The translations under genes were made by a program, and so were the position numbers. DNA of 64,000 nucleotides from Chionoecetes opilio (taxonomy: Eukaryota > Arthropoda > Malacostraca > Decapoda > Majidae): assembly GCA_016584305.1 (NCBI GenBank), contig JACEEZ010022710.1, positions 65,001 to 129,000 on the forward strand, read 5' to 3'. Shown here in pieces: positions 10,216 through 25,183 of this stretch; within the stretch, counting starts at the first letter, position 1, and every line of letters starts with the position of its first letter. The notes below the pieces were generated by a model. It made no database searches. It was not told the DNA's origin and saw nothing but the letters and a program-made list of their open reading frames with translations.

Positions 10216-13200
10216 GTAGGACTTGATTGATGCTGTTTAACCTTAATGAAAATAAACTGTTTATAGCAGTGGTTCCCAACCTTTTTGCTGTTGTTTCCCC
10301 CTCAACCCATTCAACCACCCAGATTTCCCCCTTCAAGGAAAAAAGTGCCAATACACAAAATTTACTTGTTTAATAACACAAGTAGTATATCGACACTATC
10401 CTCTATATCTATATATACTTGAAGAAAAGTCAATAGCCGCATTCTAAAACTTTTTTCTGTCGACTGAATGCTAGTAATTTAGATGGCCCTCGGAATAAAT
10501 TTCCCCCTTAGAATCCTGAAATTTCCCCCCAGGGGGAAATTTCCCCCAGGTTCGGAAATACTGGTTCTCGCCGCTGTTGGCGAATTTTCCAATTCTTGAT
10601 ATTACAGGACCCAATATATACATTTAATCAGGTCTTACCGGTGTTTCTGCATTCAGGGATGGAATACCAGCAAAAGCTTGATCAGTTCGGTTAGGTTAGG
10701 TGCCAATGTTCAGGTTGGAGAGGCGGTGACCGAGTGGTTAGCGTCTTGGAGTGGTGAGTTCGATGTCCCGAGTTAGAGTCCTGCCGGGGGCAACTCTTTC
10801 GGCCAACTTTAACGTGGTCGACAGGAGCCTGGGAGGTGAGCACAAGATCCCAAATTCAAGTCCCACCAAGGAGCAACTGTAAATCCATCGTGAGTGGCCG
10901 AAGAAACCCGCGTGATGCACACCTGCTCTTGCGACTGCGACTTCAAGTGTGGCGGAGTGACAATAGGCGGCAGCATGAGCCTAAAACTGAGGGTTGACCA
11001 CAAGAAAACGACGGGCAGAGGGGCCAACCATCACGGCCCTCCAGAATGTGCAGGGCCAACCACTTGAACCCTAGAGGAAAAAAACAAAATAGCCTGACAG
11101 GTGCTATAGGCTTCAATGTGTAAAAAAAAAAAAAAAAAAAGTTAGGTTTAAATTTTCCGTGGCCGTACACTTTGCCTACAGACAATGTGTTACCGGACAT
11201 TATGCCTATGGGCACCATACCTACCAGGACATTATGCCTATGGGCACCATACCTACCGGACATTATGCCTATGGGCACCATACCTACCGGACATTATGCC
11301 TATGGGCACCATACCTACCGGACATGGCTAATGGATATGATGCCTAAAGGACGACACGCCTAACAGACAGCTTATAGGGGCAACGTTTTTATTTCATTTA
11401 GTTTAAATTTTATTTTATTTAAAATTGGTCTTAAATTCGTTTTAAAATGTTTTATTACAAAAAGCATATATAAAATACGATTTAAAAAAAATTATTTGAA
11501 ACCAAAAAATCAATCTAGAATGGACGGACATAGTCAGAAATTCTATAAATTGTGAGCAATGCCACAAAGATATTCAAGAACCTGTGTGGTGTCATGCTTC
11601 TCCACGAGGTTCTTCAGGCGTTGATTGATATACTGGTACTTTTTCTTGGTTGGTGGCAGGGTTGTTTGATTTAAATCATGTTGATTTTAATCACTGATTT
11701 AAATCATGATTTAAATCAAATATTTTTTTTTTTAAATCACTTATTTCAATCATAACCTTATCATTATTTGAAAACGACAGGGGAAAGAAGGAAAATTAAG
11801 CCAATTGGCTTTATGAACACCAATTTTATCATTGTAGTATAATAATATGATAATGAGACAATGCGTGGTGCGGGGAAATCTACGGTGGCACTTTGAGATA
11901 GCAAATTGCCATGTGGCTGTCCTCACAGCAGAAATATTTTTTTTTCTCAATTATATATATATTTTTGTTGTACTGTACAAAAAGCCACACTGCTGTAACA
12001 AAAGTTGAATGTGCATATTACTTTTGTTTATAAAATGCCAAAGTGATATTAACCAAAGTTTAATATGCATTATGATTAATCAAACAAAAAATATAATTCT
12101 CTTGTTTAACTGCCGAAGTAATTATTACTACAACAAAAATCCCATTGAATCCGATTGACTTTCCTTTGGGAAGTCAAGTAGCAAGGATGACTGAAAAATT
12201 AGGCCGAACAGTATGACATAGCAAAATCAGGCAATATTTTGTGTAGCTGACTCATCTCAAACAGAATGATGACCTTTCATATGCCAGCTAAGAGGTTATT
12301 ACCGGAGGTCAAATTAATCATTTGGTGTCTTGGGGGGGGGGGGGGGTAAGCTTGCAGGACGGTAAAGACCGCCCACTCTATCCCCCAGCCAATTCCAATG
12401 ATCTGAAACTCGAGAAATGCCAGTGGTCGCTGGCAGTTTTAACTCAAAGGTTGGTCTACTGTGTTTTCCCTCCGCGACTAATATTTTTCATAAATCAATT
12501 TCGCAATGAATATTGATGCACCACATCTGAATACTAAAAAAGAACGTTCTTCTGTTGTTCTAGTAAGTGTATGCATGACATGCATTACGATTGAACGTTC
12601 TAAGATAGCAATTTAATGCAAATTACTCGCCTCGAGTAGCAGAGCTTAATATATTTTTTACATGTATATTGTGGCATGTAAAATTTGGGCGATGTTCACA
12701 CTGTTTTCTAAGACAGTACTGCTGCGTCTGGCAAACGCTTGTCAAAATACAATAAGCAATGCCTTGGAAAAACGAAGAATAAAGAATACCGAAATCGGCT
12801 TGTTGCTGCGACAATGGAGGTTATAATTGTGGAGGCGACACGCCGCGGCGGGGAGATTGAATCAAAACATTGCCACTTCACGCGTCGACTCATTGCACTT
12901 CCAGGCTTTCTATCTGATTGATACACAATAATAACAGGAACATATGACTGCCTAGGTATAGATAACTTCTAAACATACGTTATTGACTATATAATATCAT
13001 AGAGTAGCATTTACCTCGCCTCCTCAACTATAACCTCCTTGGTTATTTGGTTATATACAATGTTTTACAGAATCAGGCTTCTATACAATATACATATAGA
13101 AGAAAATCGTTCTTAATATTATACTTTTGTGTTTTAAGTGCAGTGGAATAAGCCCATATTTTTCTTTCAAGTTGACCAACTTTTCACCAAATTGTGAGTT

Positions 13201-15128
13201 AAAACTGCCAGCGACCACTGGCATTTCGGAGTTGCAGTTCTCTCTAATTAGGAACCACTAATGGGACAGGGCTAGTCTGGATGTGTTTTCACGAGCATCA
13301 GTGCAGCCTGGGCCGGTCTAGACCGGCATGACAAACGTCGCGAAAACGTGCTTATAGACAGGCCTATTGATGTGAAAACGTCCATCATAGAAATATAAAA
13401 TATATAAATTCCTCTGTATTTCATGTTATATGCATTTTTTATTCACTTATTCTTTATCTTTTTAGTTATAAATATGCTAAATAATGTCATGTAGTAGTTC
13501 GATTTCATGTAGAACATCAAATTAATACAAATATAAAATATCGATTTAAATTAAATAAATTGATTTAAATCAAATAAATCTGAATTTTTTTATTTAAAAA
13601 AAAAAAAAATAATTCTACAACCCTGGTTGGTAGCAAAGCAACTCCCGCGTTGGCGTGATCAATATCCTTATATCCCAATATTCAATAATAATTTTTTGCT
13701 TAACGCACGATTCTCCAGGAACATAACGTGGGTCAAACGAGGTCACCGTGTATATTATGTTTGTAACGGCAGGCGGGTTGTGTGGTCACAGATACAGTAT
13801 AGATGGAGAAAAAATATTAAGAAGAATGTAACTACATACATTATTCTAGAATCTTGCTAAGGGACTTTTGTTGTTTTCCCACACAGACCATGATGCATGC
13901 ACCCCGACGCCTCCATTCCTCGGCTCTTCAGCCGGCCAGCCAGCCCAACTGGTACAGTTCCAGATACAACTGGTACCAGCCCAACAGGAGGCAGATTAGT
14001 TCACCAAGGGAGGCCAGCAGGAACCACAGCCCAGCCCTGCATAACGGCCCCACGGCCCCACAGCCAGGCCTCAATCACAGAACACAAGGTTTACTGGTGA
14101 GTGCAATCACAACTTTCTGTCAATCTTTTCATGTTTCCGATGTCTTACTATTTTGTCCGTAGAAGTCGGTAGCAGTCCGAGTCTTACTATTTTGTCCGTA
14201 GAAGTCGTAGCGTCGAGTTACTATTTGTCCGTAGAAGTCGGTAGCTCGAGTCTATATTTGTCCGTAGAAGTCGGTAGCAGTCCGAGTCTTACTATTTTGT
14301 CCGTAGAAGTCGGTAGCAGTCCGAGTCTTACTATTTTGTCCGTAGAAGTCGGTAGCAGTCCGAGTCTTACTATTTTGTCCGTAGAAGTCGGTAGCAGTCC
14401 GAGTCTTACTATTTTGTCCGTAGAAGTCGGTAGCAGTCCGAGTCTTACTATTTTGTCCGTAGAAGTCGGTAGCAGTCCGAGTCTTACTATTTTGTCCGTA
14501 GAAGTCGGTAGCAGTCCGAGTCTTACTATTTTGTCCGTAGAAGTCGGTAGCAGTCCGAGTCTTACTATTTTGTCCGTAGAAGTCGGTAGCAGTCCGAGTC
14601 TTACTATTTTGTCCGTAGAAGTCGGTAGCAGTCCGAGTCTTACTATTTTGTCCGTAGAAGTCGGTAGCAGTCCGAGTCTTACTATTTTGTCCGTAGAAGT
14701 CGGTAGCAGTCCGAGTCTTACTATTTTGTCCGTAGAGAATTTCATTTTGAAACACTGAACACTAATGCATTCTGCCATATTTAGAGAGAAAAACAATCTG
14801 TATGGTTTCTGTTGCATCTGCAGGGAAGATTGTAGATCCTATGATGAATGATTAGAGATATGGAATATAACATCCTATTCTAGCAAAAAAAAACAACCTT
14901 AGTTTTGTTGGGTTAGGTCAGCGGTAGACAACCTGCGGCTCTTTGAATAGACCTCAGGTCTCCTGCCACCTACTTCAAAATGTCCAAATTATCGTAAAAA
15001 AATAAATAAAAAAAAGATAAAAAACTGGCCTAGACAGCGGCAGTACAATAGTGTATGTGACCTAGGTCCTACCTATATATAATAGGCCTGTAGGAAAATA
15101 TTGGGATGAGTTCTTGTACTTATTATCA

Positions 15129-15186
<58 letters not shown>

Positions 15187-17845
15187 ATGTATTTTCCTTT
15201 ATTTTTTAGTCTATATTCCTACTTTATTAGTAAGAGTTGATAAGAGGAACATTTTATTGTTTCGTAATTTCAATTCATAATTTACACTGCGGCTCCATCA
15301 GCCTGCTTTTCTGCCAAGTTTGAAGAAACTGGCTCTTCTCGAATTCTGCGTTGCCGACCTCTGGGTTAGGTGATATTACTGTATATTAGTCTTTTTTTTT
15401 GTGAGTGTGTGTTGACTTTGTCTTATTGCCATCGCAGCCCTCCAGTGAACCTCCAGGGCCTACCATCTGAGCCCTGGAGGTCATAATGCCTACAGGCGCT
15501 ATAGGCATAAATGTAAGAAAAAAAATGGGCTTGGGAATAATGGGTGTTATACAATTTTTTGCTCATTTCTGTGACACTTTGGGTTATATATAGTATTATT
15601 CTTTGTAATACTATTTGAGATCATTTAAAGTATGTGACGAGTGATTATGGACTACACTATAGACGAACAGGTGTTGTTGTGTTCTACATAAGTGGATGAG
15701 ATAGGGTTTCGGTGTGTAACAAATGTCTCAAACCTGATTTTTGATGCTTTCTACGTAGCTAAAGTTTTGTTGTTGTTGGAATGCACTTAGATTGTATATA
15801 ATGCATTGCACACTCACTTATGCTTGCTATGAAGTCTGGAAATGCACACTCATAAGTAATTTTCTTATAAATTATTTTCTTTTTCACTAATTCTGACAAC
15901 ACACACGTTGATAACTGGACAGGTCGTGACTGACCTCATCCAGCTTAGCCAGGAAATCTGGAGTATACACAATGCCTTTACTACGACATGGCAGGGTTCC
16001 TCTATGAGGGGAAGGTAGACTGGCTCACATAGCTGTGCTCGCTGCCTAGGTAGCTGGAGGGGAGAAAGGAGGATTGTGGGAAGGTTGGGTTGAACGGTCA
16101 GCTTCAAGTCATCTGAGGAATATGAAAGAGGTCACTTAAGTATTTTGGCCTGTGTACATTTTTCAAGTCAGTATATATATATATATATTAGTGATGGACC
16201 GAATATTCGCATATTCGCATGTTTTTTCAATATTCGCATTCGCACTCCCACTCGTAGTTGTTTGCGAATATGCAAATATTTTGCCCAAATCAATAAACTT
16301 AGAAAAATAAGAAAAACAATAATAAGTGAACATAATATTACACAAGCAAACATATAAATAAATCAATAGTTTAGAAGAGCGTTAGTTAAAATAATTGGGT
16401 GAGGAGGCGTAGCGGTAGCCAAGGCCATAGTCCCTCGAACACTACCTCCATCCTCTACCCTCCAACAGAGTGGCAGCCGCTACTCTCAAGGTCACTGTTA
16501 CTGAACTCAACTCATTGCATCGTGCGCCATACTGCAATAAGCATATACGTGCTTTTCTCTGTCACCCACGAGCACAATCAACTTTCTTTGAAAGAGAACA
16601 GTATTGCAGCAGCCTACTGCGTAATGGCATCCAGCCACATCAGTGTGGTTTGGGATTACGTATTTCGAGATTATCTCTAATGACAGTGCACAGTGTAAAC
16701 TTTGCAATAATAATTATTCATGTAAGATATTATCATGTAAGTATTCGTGTAAGAGTGGGGCCTCGTCCCGCAACCTGGAAACATAGAAAATTTAATGGAA
16801 TTTACTTTAGACATTCATATTTTTATGACTGAACTCTTACAATACATACAAAATATTTCAGCTACCTGTATGATATCAAAAATAGTGTATTACTTGAAAC
16901 ATTATGTAATATTTGCAATTCGCATTCGCGAATATTAAAACCAAATATTCGCATTTGCATTCGCAAATACGGAAAATAGACATTCGGTCCATCACTAATA
17001 TATATATATACTTATACACTCAACCCTCGGCTATCGCGCATTCGGCTATCGCGTTTTATGGCTATCACGCATACCTGAATGTACCTCAGCCCTCGGCTAT
17101 AGCGCATCAAGCTATCAAATTTTACGGCTATCACACATACCTTCATTTTTTTTATTTTTTTTTTATTTTACATTTCGGCCTATAGCGCCAGTTGGTAGTG
17201 ACCTCCAGGGCTCGGATGGTAGGCCCTGGAGGTTCACTTGAGGGCTATATACCCGCGGTGGAGGTGCAGGCAGGATTTTTATAGTGACTGGTGCCTGTGA
17301 TTACAGGCTCATGTTGCCCCCCCTGTGTCTTCAAACCAAACCTCGGCTATAGCACATCAAGCTAGCAAGCTTTACTGCTCTCACATCTTGTATAGAATAT
17401 CTTCACAAACATGTCTATCACACTAGGTTTGCCATGGCTGCAGCCAGTCGTGGCCAGACATAGCGAGGGGTTGCAGATTAGTTTGTTATGACGTCAGGGG
17501 CTGCATACACAAATTTGTTACTGAACCTTAACAGCTGTTCAGGCCAAGAAATTTTGATTAAGGGGAGACTCTCCCATGAATTAAAAATTGCATCTACGGT
17601 CATGAATAATTTATATTTTGTGTATATTAGTACCCTTGTTATCACATGAAAATTTCAAGCTGATCAGATGAAATGAAAGATTTGAAAAATTTAAGGAAAA
17701 TATTTTTTTCGGTTTTTGATGAAATTTTGAATTTATTTTTCTCAACCATTTTTTGACCGATTTCCTTGTGACATGCGCATCTGATAATTCATTGTTATTC
17801 TAACAATTTGTCTTGTTGTTTTTTTGAACTGTTTTCGTTAACTTG

Positions 17846-17882
<37 letters not shown>

Positions 17883-19543
17883 GGGGGTTTATTTTCCCAT
17901 ATATCTAAACTAAGCCTTAAAAAAAAAAAAAAAAAACGGACAAATTTTTCTACGATATTTGATTTTGTGTGTCCTAAAGTTTCGTGAAAATCGTGCCAAA
18001 AATAAAAGCAGAAAATAATTTTATGTTCATTTTATACTAGTTTTGAGAAAAATGCGTTTGAAGTTTTGCTAAAGTTTCTGTGCTCCAGTGAAGGTACTAT
18101 ACTGTCAATGCTACTTTCATATGAATTTTATGGGATCAGTAATCACATATCAATGCATGCATAAAAGGATCTGCACCTTGTCCCTCCTTATAAAGGTATT
18201 AATTAATCGCACAAAGGCGAGGGTGTCAGGGCGCCACGCCCCTCATTGTTGCAAGGTTCAATCAAAATTCACCAGGTGCCTAGCTTTCGGTTGGAATTCC
18301 TTTGTCTGTCTTCCTCTTCTTGTTTATTGTCTTCGGTGTAATTCTTCTCTTTTCTCTCTTTTCTAGTCCTTTTTGGATGTATACATTTGTTCCAAAAAAT
18401 TTTGTGAACAGGTTGCACTTTTCATATCCAAAATTGTGTTCCAGAATTGTTACCTGGGTAACAAACTTCACGCTGAAGATTGCTGCAGGTTTGATTTTCC
18501 AACATTTATTCCATACTTTGGCATGGAGTGATTCGTTTTGGTTCTGTGTTCTTCTTCTTCTTCTTCTTCTTCTTCGCCCACGCAGTGGGCGAAGAAGAAG
18601 GTTCAACATAAGGTATTCACAATACCTTAAATCAACATAAGGTATTTAGTATATATTATGTACCAAGTGTGGCTAAATTGCACTATAACTTAATATTAAA
18701 ATTAATAATTAGGCATTTTTCCCAGTACAGGTTGCCTATCACTAACCCGGCAACCATGGGACCTTAGGACTGCCGGATTTTCGAAATTTCCGGATTATTG
18801 ATGTTTTGTCCCTTCACTTACACGAAGATTAAACCCGGTTATCAGCGCTTGGTCCAGATCAGAACTTTTTCCTTCTGTCATTGACTTCCTTACAAACATC
18901 TGCTTTTTTTATCCACTGTCAGTAATGAAATTTAGCACTTTTTCTTTGTTTTTTTATATCATACTGTTGAAGACCCATTGCCGTACATTTCACAAATACT
19001 TCGCACAGACACACCACTATCAAGTTTTCTCTAACAGTTCAACTCTCTCTGCGATCGACAACGAGCTTTGAGCTTTGTTTGCGTTTTACGCCACTTTTAT
19101 TCGCCGAATCCATGATAGGGCTATACAGCAGGAGATTTTAACAATTACGGCAAATAAATGAGAAGGAATGCCTGTTTGCTGTCGGAAGCGTGAGCATACA
19201 GCTGATTCTGGGTACAGCGCTCGAGATCGAGCTTGACAGACGACCTACAAAGTGATACTAAGCAGAAAAGGTCACAAGAAGAAGAAGAAGATCAAAACAT
19301 AAACGGCACCTCCCAAAAACAGTGGCGCGCCAACCCTGGAAATTTGAAACTGCGCTCCGAAATTCATGCCGGAAAACTGATGGAACCGGAATATTGATGG
19401 TCAACCTATATATGATAACCGCAACCGCAACTGCGGTTGTCATAAGTCTGATAACCGCATACGCAAGCGCGGTTGTAGAAAATTTGACAACCGCAAACAC
19501 AACCGCAACTGCGGTTGTGAAATACCGACCACTCGATCCATCA

Positions 19544-19625
<82 letters not shown>

Positions 19626-22600
19626 ACCCTCGATTTGCCGGACTAATTGGGGGGAGCACTGGTCCGGGAACCGCAAACGTCCGGGAATCGCAAAAGTCCG
19701 AGGCTTTTACCCACCCAATATCAACTACCCCGCCGCGGACTTTTACCACACTTTGTCTAGCACTCATACGTCACGTGCCATACAATACATACATATAACA
19801 TACAAAACATGGTTTAATATACATGTGCAGGTACTAACAATATAGGATTGCAAGTATTTACATTGTACTTACTGTATTGTATTGAAGGAAGGATGTAGGT
19901 GTATGCCGTGATCGTATAGTGGTGCCCCGAATAGCTAGAAAAACTATTCAAGATCAGACACAACATCCATCGGTGACGCTGTACCACCACTGGAGTCGTG
20001 TTGAGCTGTAGGTAAGCTGGCAGGAGAAGGTGAGTGCCCTGCATCAGGAGTAGGCAAAACGTACCGATGCCGTGATCGTATAGTGGTGCCCCGAATAGCT
20101 AGAACTATTCGAGATCAGACACAACATCCATCGGTGGCGCTTTACCACCACTGGAGTCGTGTTGAGCTGCAGGTGAGCTGGCAGGAGAAGGTGAGTGCCC
20201 TTCAACAAGAGTAGGCAGCTGGGCGGTGGCAGACTGGCTGGGGCCTAGTTCAGGAGTAGGCGGCTGGGCGGTGGTAGACTGGCTGGGGCCTGGTTTAGGA
20301 GAAGACAGCTTGGCAGTGCGTGGCTTGAAGAAAGTATCAATTTCGATTGATGGCCAGCCTGGTACTGCTCCACAATAATTTGTGCACGGAGCAGGCGTAG
20401 CTGGTCGTAATGCTCCTGGATGTGTGGCTTGTTGCTGTTTGCCACGTACTGAAGTAGCTTATCAGCATACTCCCGGATCTCAGACATCTTAACCTTTTGT
20501 GGCTGCTCGACATCACTGCCCTCACTGTCGCTGCTCTGCCCCCCAGTCACTGCTGCCACTATCTGTTCCTCTGATAAAATTTCATGCCCCTCTGCTGCTT
20601 CGTTTCTTCTATCCACTCATGAACGTCATCAAGCGTAACTACATTTTCCCCAGCCTTATAGAGAAGCGAATGAAAATCTGAAGCCTCAAATCCATGAAAA
20701 TCAAAGTCCAAATCCTCGTCCATAAATAACTTTTTCCACGCGTTGCTAAGAGTGGTAAGCTTCACCTCGCCCCATGCCTCATTCATGTTGTAGATGGCGG
20801 AGCGGATGTTGTAAGCCTTTATATTATCCAAGGTTCTCTTCCCTCTCGTATCCTCTTCCATGTCTGCCTCAGTCTCCCTGATAACCAGTACTTCATCAAG
20901 ATATTTTCGCTGATACCGCCGCTTAAAAGCACTGATGACTCCTTGATCCATGGGTTGGATCAAGGATGTGGTATTTGGGGGCAAAAACATGCACCTAATC
21001 CTTCCATCAGCACTCTGCAAAATATCCTCGTGGGGGTGGGCGGGAGCATTGTCGAGCAAAACTAATGCCTTCACTTCTGCAGGCGGGATCTTCAGAACCC
21101 TTTCTTGGTGGTTCCTTATCTCAGGCAACAGGTGATGCTTGAACCAGTCTTCACATATCCACGAGGTGAACCAAGCTTTCTTGGAACTATAATAATGAAC
21201 AGGAAGATGGTGCATACAGTCCTTGAGAGCCCTGGGTTTAGCAGACTTCCCTACAATTGCGAGTTTCAACCTGTGTGTACCAGACGCATTACCACCACAC
21301 ATCACAGATAGCCGCTCTTTATTTATTTTCTTTCCTGGTACCTTACGCTCATTCTTCCTTGCTTGGGTGTTATTAGGCATGGACCTCCACATCACTCCAG
21401 TCTCATCTATATTGTAAATTTGACTTAAGGACAGTTCTTCCTGTTTGATTATATCAATTAACTTTAGCCTAAATGGTTCGACACTTTCTGTATCGGCACT
21501 AGCAGACTCGCCTAACACTTTTACATTATGGATGCCATGGCGTTTTCCTGAACCGCCACAGCCAGCCATCACTCGCCTGAAAATCATTCATCCCCATGTG
21601 TGCAGCAAGCTTCCCAGCACTTGCAGCCAACTCCACACCTCTCACAGAGACACCACAAGAACGCTGCTGTACATACCATTTGTAGACGGCAGCATCCAAA
21701 TCGACACTCTTAGAGGTTTTCATATGCTTTCTACCACCGTCACTCTTATCTACCCCGGACACAGAAAATTTCACAGCAAAAGTCTGCAACTTATCTTTGC
21801 ATTTTCTGATATCAGAAACAGTCTGTTTTTTTATCCCATGATCCACGCAAACCTGTGCCACCGTCTTCCCGGCCTCAAGTTCCTTTATTACCTCAAGTTT
21901 TGCGACACAGAGAGGTGCACGGGCTTTCGTGTGCGCTTGGTCACGTTCTTGTAGGTTGGTGGTGCCATCCTGAACGCAAAGCAAAGGTAAAGCAAGAAAC
22001 CACGGCAGACAACCTTGCACCGCGAGGCAATAAATGTAAACAAAACATGAGACAAAAGTGTCAGCTGCAATGGAAGAACAGCTGAGGCGATGCAGGTCAT
22101 AAGAGGAAGAAGAGTAAGGCGCTCGTAAACGCTTGTCTCTCGCCTGCCTATGAACAACATGTCATTATCTCCAAAAGTAATTTGCAAAGTTATTTGTAAG
22201 TATTTGCAAGTAATTTGCAAAAGTAGATTTGCGACGGAAGCTCATAGAGAGAATGTTTCCTAGAATTCAATAAGGTATACAGAAACCACACTCCCAATTG
22301 TGTAGGCAATTTCGGTCCTATAGTAAAATAAACCAGACCTGTGAAGGTCTGGAAGAAAAAAACCCACGAATAAGGGCGGAAAAGGACTCTAGAATTTGAC
22401 CAAACGATGCGGTGATGACCGGAGACGATAACCTCCGTCAGCCGATCGAGGAAACATTGCGTCATCGATGGTGCCTCTCCCTCTCGCTTATTTCTCCCTT
22501 TATGGCGGCTTATCACATGTTTCGATGCTGTTTATAAGTTCTACGAGATGCCATCCTGAACGTAAAGTGAAGGTAAGGCAAAGAAACCAAAAAGAAAGAA

Positions 22601-22795
22601 AAGGCAAAGAAAGGGAGACAGCCTTGCACCTTGAGGCAATAAATGTAAACAAACATGACCGCTGAGCATGCTGGCGGGAGGCGCGGACACTGACCAAGGG
22701 TGACAGGAGAGGCTTGGACCGCCGGACAACTTTTTCGATTTACGAACAGGACCAGGCATTTCAACGTATATTAAAAAAAAAAAAAAAAAAAAAAC

Positions 22796-22836
<41 letters not shown>

Positions 22837-22901
22837 ATGGACCTCAGATTTTGTCCGGCAAATCCGATATCCGGCAAATCGAGGTCCGGCAAATCGAGGG
22901 T

Positions 22902-22947
<46 letters not shown>

Positions 22948-22956
22948 ATATATGTA

Positions 22957-22994
<38 letters not shown>

Positions 22995-25128
22995 GGTAAT
23001 AATTCTAATAATTCCAATTGGTGCCCGGATCCCCAAGATGACCACATATTTTACAACTTTTTTTCAGTTTTTTTGGATTTCTCAACCAGTAATTGAGTAT
23101 GAGGTTAGATGTGCTCTTTTCTTATACATGTTGATGTGTAAGAATGATGGTGACATTCAAAATCGTCAAAAATGCTTCATTAGGTTAGGTTAAGAAATTT
23201 CCAGAAAAAGTGGGTACCGTATTTTACGGCTTATAAGACGCAATTTTTTTCCTAAAAAGTACCCTGAAAAATACTAATGCGTCTTCCAAGACGAATGTTG
23301 GAATGAGACTGCCGCCAAGACTGGCGGGAGCCGTTCCGCAGCAACTTCCACCTTGGCAGATTGGCACCAACAGCACCACCTATCGTCTGCTAGTGTTGAC
23401 GTATCATTTACCACCAGGCTGTCACACGTATCACAAGGTAAGACTCTATATGAGTCTGCCACCAAGACTGGCGGGAGCCGTTCCGCGGCAACTTCCGCCT
23501 CGGCAGATTGGCGTCAACAACGCCACCTATCGTCTGCTAGTGTTGATGCAGCATTTACCACCAGGCTGTCACACGTATCACAAGTTTTTTCAGTCCAGGA
23601 AATTATAACCCATGGCGAATTCATGAAAACTATTTACTTATACTATGGATTTACTTATACCTTTACACAACAGATGTTTTTATATTATTTTTTATTAAAA
23701 TTTTTTTTTCTTTTTTTCAAGAAATTTCTTTATAAAATCAGGGTGCGTCTTCCAAGATGCAGCGTCTTATAAGCCATATAATACGATAATTCCCGTAGAC
23801 TTTGTGGGATTTGTATTTTGATGTATTTTTGGCCTATGTCATCCCCTAGAGTGTTCACCGGATATATTTTATGACATCCACATTATCTATTCCCAGCACA
23901 AAACTCGTTTGCACTTTCCTCACCCAAAACCTCCCATTCGTGAGAGGTCTCCAGGTTTGTTATGGAGGAGGGGGGATAACAGCCACCCACCGGGCAGGCC
24001 AAGGAAGACATGGAGGCAGTGTATTGAAGAAGATCTGGCAGCATTGGACATTGAAGAACTTGACGCAATGGATAGAGATAGTTGGAAGCGTATCATAGGC
24101 CGTCTAACCTCATAAGATATGGGAAAATCTGACGTTAAACAGAAAGAAGACCGGTCAGCAACACTAAATGTAGCGAAATGTTGAGTTTCAAGGGTATGAT
24201 ACCCTTGGGCAGTCATGATCTCCATTTCAATGTTATAATGATTGAAAACGATACCATTATCATCACAACATGACATAATCTACTGTATGCACGGTCTCGT
24301 CTTTGTTTATATATGGACAGCTGACTTGAATGTTTTCCTTGGGCCGCAATGTTTGACTAGCGGCGGCGGCGGCTCCAAAACCTGTTTGTAAAGAGGCAAT
24401 GGTGCTCCCCGGCACATTGAAGGCTTTATCAGTACAGGGAGGTCCCGTTATACGAGCATTCGGTATACGAGAATCCGATGATACGAGATGTGTAAATTAG
24501 GGTCTATTTTCAATATACGAGATCGAAAATCCAATGCTACGACATTCAAACTGGGGTGAGTAAAATTATCAAGTTCAAAATACTCGCCCTACCACTCCCA
24601 GTGGTAGAAGGGGGATTTGGTTGACCCCAGTCAGGTCACCCCTAGCAAGCCGTGACCTAAAGGGTAATTAAGCATATGGCACGGCCTGACATTTAGTGGT
24701 AATTAGCCAGGTGGGGCGGTTTCCAACCTTGGGACTGCAGTCAGTGGACCGGGAAGGGGTAATTAAAAATATGGCGCGGCCTGATCCTTAGTGGTAATTA
24801 GCCAGGTGTGCGGCTCCACCTTGGGACCGCAATCAATGACTGAAGGGTAATTAAGCATATGGCGGCCTGATCCTTAGGGGAAATTAGCCAGGTGTGCTGC
24901 CCCAATCTTAGGACCTCTACACTACCCTCTTTTGTATCACGCGGCGTCCCCCTACAGTAAAACGTCTTTTTGCTTGTTATGCATGTTTTATGTTTAATTA
25001 ATGTGCAGTTATGTTATTTTGTGTGCTATTTTCTCTTTCAGAATGCTTTTTCTACAGAATAGGTAGTACAGTGTAGGTAAGATAGACGCTGTGTGTTTGT
25101 TGTGTTTGCTATAGTTTATTTTAGCTTT

Positions 25129-25183
<55 letters not shown>

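Noticed and set aside
14153..14817. Long repetitive frames on both strands
   Set aside because: They are artefacts of a 39-bp tandem array with no splice support.
15865..16107. 80-codon minus-strand frame as an exon
   Set aside because: No start context, splice sites or domain pattern.
18280..18640. Arg-rich and Leu-rich frames around (CTT)n
   Set aside because: They are driven by the CTT repeat and its hairpin, with no domain or splice support.
22761..23193. Tyr/Ile repeat frames
   Set aside because: They are translations of (TA)n and poly-A tracts.
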